This document shows, piece after piece, positions 42,431-53,039 of a DNA stretch of 64,000 nucleotides. The stretch spans positions 37,596,708 to 37,660,707 of the forward strand of contig CM040127.1 in assembly GCA_022559845.1 (NCBI GenBank), in the 5' to 3' direction. The DNA comes from Amorphophallus konjac. Lineage: Eukaryota; Streptophyta; Magnoliopsida; Alismatales; Araceae. A model generated the notes under the pieces. The model was not told the DNA's origin. It saw only the letters and a list, made by a program, of their open reading frames with translations, and did no database searches. The position numbers were made by a program, and so were the translations under genes. The stretch's first letter is position 1. Every line of letters begins with the position of its first letter.

Positions 42431-44260
42431 CAAGCACGGCCACCACATATGAAGAGAAGTATACCCCCGCCATGGGGGCATAAGAAGCAACAGAGTTTCA
42501 CCCCGACCTAGGGGCATAAAGAGCAAAAGAATACACCCCAGTTTAGGGGCATTTAAAGAAGAAACACACCCCCGCTCTAGGGGCATATGAGACAAAGCTA
42601 CACCCCAGTTTAGGGGCATTTGAAGAAGAACTATACCCTGCTGTGGGGGCATGAGGAGCAAAGACTATACCCCGCCTGGGGGCACACAAATGAAGAAACA
42701 CACCCTGGCCTGGGGGCATACAAAGAAAGAAATACACTCCGCCCGGGGTGCACAAGAAGCAAAGCACACCCTGACTCGGGGGACATATGAGACAAAGGAT
42801 ACACCCTGACTTAGGGATATTTGAAGAAGAAACATACCCCGCCAGGGGACATAGAAGCCATAAAGAACACGCCCCGGCTTGGGGGCATTTGAAGAAGTTA
42901 CATCCCGCCTCGGAAGCATAAGAAAGAGAAGAATACACCCCAGCTTAGGGGCATTTGAAGAAGAAACATACCCCGCCTGGGGGCATAGAAGCCATAAAGA
43001 ATACGCCCCTGCTTAGGGGCATTTGAAGAAGCTACATCCCTCCTTGGGAGCATAAGAAGAAAAGGGTCCACCCCGACTTAGGGGCATTTGAATAAGGAGT
43101 ATACCCCAGCCTCGGGGTCCATGAAGCAACATGCCCCCCCGGGGGGGCATCTGAAGTAGAACAAATAACATTCCCCGGCTTAGGGGCCGTATGAAGAAAG
43201 GAATACACCCCGATATGGGAGCACATAAGCAAAGAAGAAGAATTCACCCCGCCTTGGGGATGTAAGAAGCAAGAATTACACCCCGCCTTGGGGGCATTGG
43301 AAGCAGTAATACACCCCACCCTGGGGGCACTAGAAGCAGAATACGCCCAGGCCCTGGGGCATAAGAAGTAAGGAATCTACCCCGTCATGGGGGCATAAGA
43401 GGTGAGAATATACACCCCATGCCGGGGGGCATACGAAGAGAAATACATCCCGCCTTGAGGGGTAAAAGAAGCAGAATCTACCCCGGTCTGGGGGCATAAG
43501 AAGCAGAAGATACGCCCTGTGCCGAGGGCATACGAAGAGAAATATCCCCCATTCTCGGGCACAAGAGGCAGAAGAATCCACCCCGACCTGGGGGCGTAAG
43601 AAACAAAAGACATACCCCAACCCGGGGGCATACAAATAAAGAACCACACCCCACCTTGGGTGCATAAGAAGCAAACATACCCCGCCATCGGGGGGTGGAA
43701 GAAGAAGAAGCATACCTCGGCCATCGGGACATGAGAAGCAAGAAGTTATACCCTGACATAGGGAGACGTGAAGAAGAGCACACCCCGCCTTGGGTGCATA
43801 AGAAGCCAAGCACACCCCGCATGTGGGCATATGAGACACAGCTACGCCCCGGCTCAAGGGCATATGAAGAGAAGTCCCCCCCGGCTTAGGGGTATTTGAA
43901 GAAGAAACATACCCCGCCAGGGGGCATAGAAGCCATGAAGAATACACCATGTCTTAGGGGCATTTGAAGAAGAAGCATACCTCACCTCGAGGGCTTAGTA
44001 TTCATAAAGAACACACCCTGACTTAGGGGCATATGAAGAGAAGTCAACCCCAGCTTAGGGGCATCTGAAGAAGAGACATGCCCCGCCACGGGGGCACAGA
44101 AGCCATGAAGAATACACCCCGCCTGAGGGCACAGAAACAAAGAGGCATACCCTTCCGACCTAGGGGGCAGATGAAGAAAAGCTACACCCCAACTTGGGGG
44201 CACACTAAGAGAAATGCACCCCAGTCCGGGGGCATTAATGAGAAAAGAAGAGTAGAACCA
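42431..44260 (+). repeat. Hairpin minisatellite: CCCCGCCTGGGGGCATAAGAAG type
   Basis: Some sixty units of about 28-32 bases occur, often alternating between two forms. Each has a C-run and a G-run of 4-5 separated by about 4-6 variable bases (CCCCGCCTGGGGGCA, CCCCAGTTTAGGGGCA, CCCCGACTTAGGGGCA), then an A/G-rich linker (GAAGAAGAAACATA). The arms are constant while the loop varies. Confidence 0.85.
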
Positions 44261-44500
44261 AAAGAACAGTCACAAGGCAGACATGGTCTTCGCACCCGCC
44301 TCTCCATACAAAAAGGAAGAGAAGGAAAGAAAGAAAAGTCATGAGGCAGACATGGTCTTTGCACCCGCCTCTTCACACAAAGGAAGAAGAGAAGAAAGGA
44401 AAGAAGGTCTCGAGGCAGACATGGTCTTTTACCTTCGGCCTTCGGTCATCCACCCAATAAACCTCTCACATGGTCGGCGTCACGACCTTTCGTCCAAACC
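44261..44500. repeat. Short direct repeat with GAGGCAGACATGGTCTT
   Basis: Three imperfect units of about 60 bases each contain AGGCAGACATGGTCTT and a GAAGAGAAGGAAAG-like purine part. Confidence 0.75.
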
Positions 44501-44860
44501 GAAGAGCATTCCGTCGACGGGGCGTTAAACCGACAAGCATTCCGCCGATGGGGCGTTAAACCGACGAGCATTCCGCCAACGGGGCGTTAAACCGACGAGC
44601 ATTCCGCCAACGGGGCGTTAAACCGATGAATATTTCACTAACGGGGAGTTAAACCGACAAGCACTCCGCCAACGGGGCGTTAAACCGACAAGCATTCTGC
44701 CGACGGGGTGTTAAACCGACGAGCATTTCACCAACGGGACGTTAAACCGATGAGCATTCCGCCAACGGGGTGTTAAACCGACAAGCATTCCGCCAACGGG
44801 GCGTTAAACCGACAAGCATTCCGCCAACGGGGAGTTAAACCGATAGGCATTCGGCTATCG
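44501..44860 (+). repeat. Minisatellite: CCGACAAGCATTCCGCCAAC type
   Basis: About twelve units of 30-31 bases have the core CATTCCGCCAACGGGGCG followed by TTAAACCGAC. Each contains a short CGCC/GGCG arm pair. Confidence 0.9.
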
Positions 44861-45360
44861 GGGCTCTAAACCGACAGCTTTTTCGATCATCGGCCCCTGC
44901 ATCGACAGCTTTTCAATCATCGGCCCCTGCGCCGACAGCTTTTCAATCATCGGCCCCTGCGCCGACATATGTCCAATCATCGGCCCTTGTGCCGACAGCT
45001 TTTTCAATCATCAGCCCCTGAGCCGACAGCTTCTCAATCATCGGCCCCTGAACCGACAGCTACTCAATTATCGGCCCCTGCGCCGATAGCTTTTCAATCA
45101 TCGGCCCCTGCGCCGACAGATGTCCAATCATCGGCTCCCATGCCGACAGCTTTTCAATCATCGGCCCCTGCATCGACAGCTTTTCAATCATCGGCTTCCA
45201 TGCCGACATCTATTCAATCATTGGCCCCTGGGCCAACAGCTTCCCAATCATCGGCCCCTGCGCCGACAGCTTTTCAATCATCGGCTCCCATGCCGACAAC
45301 TTCTCAATCATCGGCCCCTGAGCCGACAGCTTTCCAACCATCGGCTTTCGAGCTGACAGA
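44861..45360 (+). repeat. Hairpin minisatellite: ATCGGCCCCTGCGCCGACAG type
   Basis: About sixteen units of 30 bases occur. Most have TCGGC and GCCGA arms around six bases (CCCTGC, TCCCAT, CCCTGA). One unit near 45219 changes both arms together to TTGGC and GCCAA. The exact 30-base period keeps frames open and gives repetitive Ser-Ala-Pro peptides; I do not regard them as genes. Confidence 0.9.
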
Positions 45361-45410
45361 TCAAGCCAACGAACAACTCCACCTTCGGCCTTCGGCCACC
45401 CAACAAAATC

Positions 45411-46017
45411 AAGAGAGCCTTTCACTTTGGTTCGGATCCTTTCCCAGCTAGAGAATAAAAGAATAGACCCTTCCACTTTGGTTCATATCCTTTCCCGACC
45501 AGAGAATTAACAAAGAGACCTTTCACTTTGGCTCGGATCCTTCCCCGGCCAGAGAATTAAAGAAGAAACCTTTCACTTGGGCTCGGATCCTTCCCCGGCC
45601 AGACAATAAAAGAAGAAACCTTTCACTTTGGTTCGGATCCTTCCCCGGCCAGAGAATCAAAGAATATACCCTTTCACTTTGGCTCGGATCCTTCCCCGGC
45701 CAGAGAATTAAAGAAGAAACCTTTTACTTTGGTTCGGATCCTTTCCCGGACAGAGGATTAAAAAAGAGACATTTCACTTTGGTTCGGATCCTTCCCCCGA
45801 CCAGAGAATTAAAAAAGATTCCTTTCACTTTGGTTCGGATCCTTCCCCGGCCAGAGAATTAAAAAAGGAGACCTTTCACTTTGGTTCGGATCCTTTCCCG
45901 GCCAGAGAATTAAAAAGAGACATTTCACTTTGGTTCGGATCCTTCCCCCGGCCAGAGAATTGAAGAAGAAACCTTCCACTTTGGTTCAGATCTTTTCCCG
46001 GCCAGAGAATTAAAAAA
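45411..46017 (+). repeat. Minisatellite: CCTTTCACTTTGGTTCGGAT type
   Basis: About twelve units of 48-53 bases contain TTTCACTTTGGTTCGGATCC followed by TTCCCCGGCCAGAGAAT and an A-rich linker. CTTTGG and CCAGAG can pair. The array is cut by GS2 and resumes at 56072. Confidence 0.9.
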
Positions 46018-46022
46018 GAATA
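46018..46022. repeat. Left target-site duplication of GS2 (GAATA)
   Basis: GAATA abuts the GS2 left LTR and recurs at 56067-56071. Confidence 0.88.
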
Positions 46023-46389
46023 TGTTGGGTTTTGTGCGTCCCCTCGTTGTCTTTGACAATGGTTTTGATGATTCTAATATATTGTGTGTTTTATGCTTAA
46101 ATGGCGTTTGCACAATAAACAAGCTAACACTATAATATCTTATTTTGCAGGTGGTTCAAACACAATGGTCTTTCATGCACACATCCTTTATGTAGATGGT
46201 CACATTGGTGACTTCATGGAAACATTATATTGGTGTTCTTAATGAATTGACAAATGTGTGATATCTTGTTGCCCATGGTTTTACATGCTCTGAAATGCAT
46301 TTATAATTCATTCTTATTCATGTTTATGAACGGATTATGCCTCACATGAATGTTTGTTTTGAGTTGCTCTGAAATGCTTCATTTATTTT

Positions 46390-46825
46390 CAAAGTCTATA
46401 CATTGCTCTCTTGCACAAGGAAAGTCTATACATTGGCCTTCTTACATCCAAGTCTATACATTGGCCTTCTTACATACAAGTCTGTACATTGGCCTTCTTT
46501 CAAAGTATGTACATTGGCCTTCTTACATACAAGTCTATACATTGGCCTTCTTACATCCAAGTCTATACATTGGCCTTCTTACAGCCAAGTATGTACATTG
46601 GCCTTCATACTTCAAGTCTATACATTGGCCTTCATCAGCCAAGTCTGTACAGTGGCCTTTGGCCACCAAGTCTGTACATTGGCCTTCATCAGCCAAGTCT
46701 ATACATTGGCCTTCATCAGCCAAGTCTATACATTGGTTCAAGCCACCAAGTCTGTACATTGGCCTTCAAGCCAAGTCTATACATTGTCTTGTGCCTTCAA
46801 GTTTCCAAGTCTATACATTCAGTTT
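46390..46825 (+). repeat. AAGTCTATACATTGGCCTTC repeats in GS2 U3
   Basis: About sixteen tandem units of 26-29 bases, more regular than in GS1. Variants AAGTCTGTACATTGG and AAGTATGTACATTGG alternate. The copy in the right LTR is at 53407-53842. Confidence 0.92.
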
Positions 46826-47620
46826 CATGTATATACAAAGTGGAGATTTGAGTTTGCTCTCAATTCATCTAATTCATGTTGGATTGATTAAACTGTTACT
46901 TTTGGACTGATCTTGATAGTCTTGGTTTGAATATCGAACTCTTGTGTAGCTTGCTTGAATCATATTTGATATGTGGGGCTTGTGTAGAAAATGGCCATCC
47001 TTGAGTTGAAAGTGAAATGGTTAGATAACTAATCAAATTAGTTTGTCTCCCTATGGATAGCTCATGAAGTCCATGTGTGATGTAGTTGAACTCAAATTGC
47101 TTAATTTATTTTTAGCTTTCAGTGTGGAACTTGGTGAATCTTTGGTGAAAGGCTTTCTGATAGTGCTTGATGGATGGTTCAATGTATTTGACCTTTGAAT
47201 GAGGGAAAGTGTATTTTTCAGTGGTTTTCAATTGTGTCTAATGCATCCTCTTCAAAGAGCTCTTTATGGTCCTTTATCCTTGTGCAAACTAATTGGGTTA
47301 ATTTGTGTTGAAGGTGGTCTTTTCATACATGAACTATTTCTAAAATGAAAGCTTGTATGGAAGAATTGAAAAGCTCAATATGCAAGTTAAGAGATCTATT
47401 CACATGACAAAGATGTAAGGTAGATGCTCTTTTCACTTAGCATTGATAAAAGAATGATGAGGTTGAACGTTCATGTAGTGCAGGTCCAAAATGCTCCTAA
47501 ATCATGAAAGACAAGGTAAGAATTTACATTTGATGTAATTCATGTTTGGTTACATGTTGATGCATGTTTAGATCATTGGGTTTGCATTATATAGTCATTT
47601 CATAAGGTTACAAGGTCATT

Positions 47621-47772
47621 GGGTCGACCCCCCCACTCAATGGGTCGACCCATGTGCTGAAATAGGCCAAAACTGGCTTCTGGGACAAAGTGGGTCGACC
47701 CCCCTCTGCAAGTGGGTCGACCCCCCTATAAAATCTGCCCAGACAGCATCTGTCTGGCAGATGGGTCGACCC
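47621..47772. repeat. Five GGGTCGACCC palindromes in GS2 U3
   Basis: Perfect 10-base palindromes begin at 47621, 47642, 47692, about 47714 and 47763. The right LTR has one more copy. Confidence 0.9.
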
Positions 47773-48380
47773 CCCCCCCCTGTTCGCAGGTCCGCGCGGC
47801 TTTTTCGTAAATTGCCGAAACCCATCCAAATGACCTCCGATTGGGCTGAAATTTAACACTAATACCCTTGACTTACTAATGAACATATTAGGGTGGTTTT
47901 GTTAGGGTTTTGCAAGGGTAATATGGTCTTTTGATCAACCTAACTTGCTGCTATATGTATGTTGCGAAAATCCATCGTAAACAAAAAAGGAGAGCTCTAA
48001 CGTGCTATCTTTTTCTCCTTGTCTTGTAGGAAAAGAAAGAGGGAAAGGAGAGGAGCTGGAGAAGAACGCGGATATCATCTACATCCAGGAGGAGTTTGAG
48101 CTCGTGATTGAAGAAAGAAAGAAGCGGATTGAAGAGAGGATCGCGTGGACGTCCTCAACATTGGAATCCGGCTACCCTCCGACTTGGGGCTTAGAGAAGA
48201 TCTTCTTAAACCTCTCTCTACTCATGGGGGTTCATTGTTGCATCTTGTTTGCATCCATTTGAGTCATCTATCTTTGATTTACAAGGGTTTCTATCCTCTT
48301 AGCTGAGCATAGATAAATAGTTTGGGTGTTCATTGTATATTCTTTCATTTTATCAAACTCGGAAAGTCATAGTGTGTGGG

Positions 48381-48691
48381 CGGAGCTGCGTCTCCGTGTG
48401 CTGGGCATTATTGTGGGAAAGTTTCCCTGTGGATTGTTGTGTGTTGACGGAGCTGCGACTCCGTGTGGTTTTCAGTGTCCGGGGTGAGTTCCCCGATTTT
48501 GTGTGTAGGTGTGTGTGCTGCAGTGGCAGCTTGTTGGGGGATTTTCCCCATGTGTGGATATTGCTGCGGAAGCAGCGTGTGTGTGTGTGGTTGGGGTTCA
48601 TCCCCGTGTTGCTACTTCGGTAGCGTGTAGTGAAGCCTCACCCGGTTGGGTGAGGGGTGGACGTAGGGAGCCCTTGTGGTCCCGAACCACC
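48381..48691 (+). promoter_or_regulatory. Hairpin array in the GS2 leader (U5)
   Basis: Ten or more separate hairpins are set in GU-rich linkers. By arms: CGGAG/CTCCG (48381-48396), GGGAA/TTCCC (48415-48427), CGGAG/CTCCG (48448-48463), CGGGG/CCCCG (48480-48495), GCTGC/GCAGC (48517-48530), GGGGA/TCCCC (48537-48549), GCTGC/GCAGC with GGAA loop (48563-48576), GGGG/CCCC (48593-48605), GCTAC/GTAGC with TTCG loop (48611-48624), CCTCACCC/GGGTGAGG (48636-48655). Last comes the nested GGTGG/CCACC around GGGA/TCCC (48656-48691). UUCG and GNRA loops are the most stable tetraloops known. Confidence 0.87.
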
Positions 48692-49029
48692 TAAAAATCT
48701 CCGTATCCTTTGTGATTGCCTGTGTGTTTGTCCATTTCTTCTATCTCGCTTCACAAGTTAGTTTAATAGATTTTTACTCACTACACCACTGCACACTGCT
48801 ACTTCTGTTATTCGTACTAGGCATAATTTTCTCTAACATTTGCATTGTTATTACGAGTGAGATCGGAAAGATTGAGAGAACCTGTTAAATCTCATATGTG
48901 TTTAGGCTAATCAAGTAGTTGATATTTAATTCCATTGTGTTCAGTAAAGAGAATTTTTAAATTCGCCATCTAGGTCAAGGGGACAATTCAACCCCCCTTC
49001 TTGTCCGCCATCTAGTCTGGGCCAACAAT

Positions 49030-49041
49030 TGGTATCAGAGC
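49030..49041 (+). promoter_or_regulatory. Primer binding site of GS2
   Basis: TGGTATCAGAGC two bases after the LTR end. Confidence 0.92.
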
Positions 49042-49096
49042 TCAGTCTCTGATTTTTATTCAGCGGACCTCACGGTCTAGGAGAAAAGATCTTTTT

Positions 49097-50912
49097 ATGA
49101 TGGCTAGTCTGAATTCAGTTCCTGTCTTTGATGGTTTTGATTTTACATCATGGCTTGGAAAATTGTGTGTTTGGATTTCTGGGATTAATCCTAAGCTTAT
49201 GAAATTAATAAGTCATGGTCCTCAAGTTTTACCAAAAAATGAGTCAAGATGGACCGATGAACATAGGAAGATGAATTCTGATAATCTTTTTGTTTTGAAT
49301 ACTCTTAAAGCTGCAGTATGCATTAACAAATTTCCATTTGTTTCTGATTGTAGCTCAGCCAAAGAAATCTTGGATGGACTGATTAAGTTTCATGAAGGAA
49401 GGCTGAAGGATACATGTATGATGGCAAACGACAGTGCTCTTTCGAGCAAAGAAAATTCTGATGGAGAAGGAAATCAGGAGGTAAGTTCTGAAACCGATGA
49501 GATTTCCTTGGAAGAACTAATGGATGCCTATGATGACTTGCTTGATAGATATAAGGCATTAAAATCTGAGAACAGAAAAATGAAAAAGAAACTTAATGAT
49601 CATTCACATGTTAACCCTCCATGTGCTAAATGCTCTCAAATTGAAAATACATGTGTTGATGATCTTTCATGTGAGGAATGCTCGGAGCTTAGGAACTTGA
49701 ATAAAAATTTGTTGCATGATGTTGTTGTGCATGAAGAAATTATTTTAATTCTGAAAGCTGAAAACAAATCCTTACAGGATAAAATTTCAGAACTTCAACT
49801 CATTGAAGAAGACAATGAAAAGCTAAAAATACTGAATTTTGCTATGTTTGAAAAATTACTTGTGCTTGAAAAAGAGACATGCATATCTGTTGATAAATCT
49901 GAATGGTTAATGGAGCTGAGACATGAAATTGAAAGCCTTAAAAGCGTGAATGACAAATTTGAATGTAATAAAACCATGAATGAAATGGTTGATGAACATG
50001 TGAGCCTTCAAAAGAATGAACTTGGACATACCTCCACGACTGTAAATCCACTTGAAAAACTTGCTGAAGAAATTCAGAATTTGAAAGAACGAAATAATTT
50101 TTTGGTTGATGAACTCCACATGTTTGAAAAAGGAAAACATGTTGTTGATAATTCTGAAAATCTTCATGTTTTGGAATTAGAAATTGCTAGCTCTAAAACT
50201 ATCAATTCTTTGTTGAATGAGAAGCTGGCATTGTGTGAGAAAGACATTGCTGAATCTAACTTGCATATCTCATCATTGGAAGATGAGATCATAAATTTGA
50301 ATGAATCCATGGTGTTGTGCAATAAGCAAAATGAAAAACATAAAAAGGATGTTGATTGTTCTTGTATGCATGTAGAACCCTCATATGATAAACATGTTCA
50401 TGCACCAAGAAAAAGAAGGAATGTCTTTTGTGACTATTGTGGCAAATTTGGCCATGAAATGTATGAATGCCTTTTAATGAAGTTTGATGATGATGTGGCT
50501 TTGAAATCTAGAGTGGAAAATGATAATGGTTCCAAAGATCATGAGAAATCCAAATCTCAACACTCATTGTTACTATTGTGGGTTACATGGTCATGTCTTT
50601 GAAAATTGATTCGTTAAGAAAGATGATGATGAATGGTTTGCCAACAATAACTTTTCATGTTATTATTGTGGTGAACAAGGACACATGATGGATAATTGTT
50701 CCTTAATGAAAAATGATGAGAAATTATCCATGAAAAGAAAATCTTTCTACTGCTATTACTGTGGTGAGAATGGTCATTCTATGGATGATTGTTTCACAAT
50801 GAAAATCGATGATGAGTGGTATGAAAGGAAAAATAAGAAAAATACATTTATTCATGCTAGGACTAACCCCTCGGGACCCAAGATGGTTTGGGTACCCAAA
50901 CATCCAACTTGA
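49097..50912 (+). pseudogene. gag: GS2 Gag (broken by frameshift and stop)
   Basis: The first frame (49097-50602) starts VPVFDGFDFTSWLGKLCVWI and contains SHGPQVLPKNESRWTDEHRK and VSDCSSAKEILDGL, aligning with the GS1 and GS3 gags. Residues about 130-430 form a long Lys/Glu-rich coiled coil. The first CCHC knuckle (CDYCGKFGHEMYEC) starts at residue 445. Near 50557 the frame shifts. In the new frame a second knuckle is read but its last Cys is replaced by a stop at 50607-50609, and two further knuckles (CYYCGEQGHMMDNC, CYYCGENGHSMDDC) follow at 50660-50790. The frame ends at 50912 with GPKMVWVPKH, the usual segment before pol. At least these two lesions inactivate it. Confidence 0.88.
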
Positions 50913-53039
50913 GAATCTATTTTGCAGGGGTACCGTGAGGTCGAAGAAATTAATAAATATTGGGATCTCAAGGTGAGGAACAAAAATGATTTGTTTTGAA
51001 ATTTTTTGTCTCACATGGTTCTCTTTGAAAATTTTGAAAAAGGTAAAATTTATGTTTCAAGAAAAATGCTTCCAACTTGGTTCACTAGTTATGGTATCCT
51101 TTGGAAATCTTGAGAATTTTTGAGTTCCATGTCAGAATGACTTGACCACTTCTATTTTCACTCCATGTGAATAAATTCTGTCTTCAAATGCTTTACTCTT
51201 CTCATAAAGTGTTTTCACACTTATAAGCAACTCCTGAAATAATGATATGTTTGTGAACTCTATGTTTAGACAAATTGGACATACTTCTCTATTTCACATC
51301 TTGTGAATATGTCTAGTTTTTGAATGCTCTGTTCTATGCATAAAGTCTTTCACACTTTTACACGCATCTTGTAAATAATGATTCACTCTTGCATATACAG
51401 CTTACACGCTTAGTTGCATGATACTCATTGCACATATCATACATATCTTTTCATACTTGTGAATATGAAAAAACTTTCAATCACATCTTCAAGTTACATG
51501 CATATACTTGCATATACTTCATATTCGTGTGCTTGATTGCTATGATTTTTCGGTATATAAAATGGTGTTTGTGGAAGGTTGGATTATGTCTAGCCGGAAG
51601 CTTTCACTATGCGTGATGGTGGTCTTCGGACCTATGTTCCCCGCCGCGTACCGAAAATCACTTTGTTTGAATAGTTTGCTATATCCTTACTTGAATGCAT
51701 GTATATAATTTTAGATCACAATTCCTTGCAAATCTTCTAAGACCTCACCTCCTTGCTATATAAAATGTAGTGATTTTAATCATTTGTGAATAGTGACATA
51801 TACAAAGGAGGATGATTCATTTCAACTGTGCATACATTTAGGGGGAGTCATAACTGTGTATAGGCAAATTCATCTTCTACATCCAAAGCAATTACCCATA
51901 CATTATTCCAAAATGATGCATATGACTTTGATTGATAAGGATTTCAGAAATTCTTTTTAACACTTCATAAGAAATAAATTTCTACATGAAAATTAAGAGA
52001 ATCGTGAGGAAAAAGCTGCCTACCCCGCATGCTTAAATAAGTGGTATGTCTAACTGAGTAGCCGGGAATCCCCACTGAAATAAATGAGGAAACTCGCTTC
52101 GAAAGGTGAAACAAAATTCACATCTTGTGATGAATCCTAGTAAGCCGGGAAACCCCATTGAGACACATGAGGTGACTCGCGCCGAACAGTGAAATCCAAT
52201 AAAAGAAAAACAAAAAGGGGTTGAGCGAAGCTACCAATAGTCGAGGATCAAAATGGAAGTGTAGGAAGGAAATAACCCTCTAGTGTTTTCTAGAAACTCT
52301 GCTAATATCCATATAAACTTGAAGTTCATTGCTCATTTACATAAATTTCAATTGGGTATTTTTGTGATGATTGTATATCATGAATTTGTTCTTATCATGG
52401 CTTATGTAGTACCTTGCATATATGAATGCACTACCTTTTTTGATTATGGTTCATATCTCACATTTTGATTTTTGAATGAACTGTTCTTTTGCTATCCCCT
52501 TACCCCATTAAGGGGGAGCTATAGTACTGTTTGTGTGCTTAACTCCAATGCATGCTTGCTTGTTTGCTTGCTTGCATACTTCATTTCACATTTAAGTTTG
52601 TATACATGCATCTTTAGGCTATACGTGTATATAACAGGTTCAATAACCCATTGTCGGTTGGTTTCTGCTCTTGACAAATGGGGAAGAATAATGTGCTTTT
52701 ATAGCACAATACACTCTGTGCATAACTCAATTTTTAGATTTTGCATATAGTTACCTTATGCCACTTGTGCATATTTTGTTAAACATATAACAAAAATTTA
52801 CAAAAATTGAGCCTTTGCAATTATTTCACACGTCTCCTGATTGCACATCAAATTACACACTTTTGATTGCTTCTTAGTTTACACACCTTTCTCTCATGGT
52901 AGGTGTATTGCTGGGTTCGTGCTCTACTTTTTGAATCTTCATATCTATTCCCTGAGTCCCCCATTTTTTTGCTAATGACAAAGGGGGAGAGAACTTTAAA
53001 ATTGTCACAATATATTGTCATCATCAAAAAAGGGGAGAT
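50913..53039 (+). other. GS2 3' internal region without coding capacity
   Basis: No long ORF. AAGGGGGAG-type tracts occur near 51840, 52510 and 52981. At 52000-52340 there is sequence shared with 58339-58860 of region F, including TGAGGAAAAAGCTGCCTACC and GTAGCCGGGAATCCCCACTG. Confidence 0.75.
53025..53039 (+). promoter_or_regulatory. Polypurine tract of GS2
   Basis: AAAAAAGGGGAGAT abuts the right LTR. Confidence 0.85.

Larger units (their letters stand above)
46023..49027 (+). repeat. GS2 5' LTR
   Basis: Order of contents: AAGTCTATACATTGG repeats (46390-46825), about 800 bases of AT-rich sequence, five GGGTCGACCC palindromes (47621-47772), a weak TATA-like CTATATGTA (47951), a purine-rich leader, a hairpin array (48381-48691) and the terminal CCAACA. 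Confidence 0.92.

Noticed and set aside
44969..45451. 160-codon ORF of Ser-Ala-Pro repeats
   Set aside because: The minisatellite period is exactly 30 bases, so any frame without a stop in one unit stays open. There is no start context or unique sequence.
46390..46825. CRISPR-like pattern (short repeat, spacer, repeat)
   Set aside because: The spacers are themselves similar (GGCCTTCTTACATCC), units vary in length, the setting is a plant LTR and there are no cas genes.
46350..46910. Long overlapping ORFs with repeated SLYIGL/SIHWPS/VYTLAF peptides
   Set aside because: They read through the AAGTCTATACATTGG tandem repeat of the LTR in all three frames. The repeat contains no stop words, so openness is no evidence of coding. 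The same applies to 53367-53927, 59896-61367 and 5978-6235.
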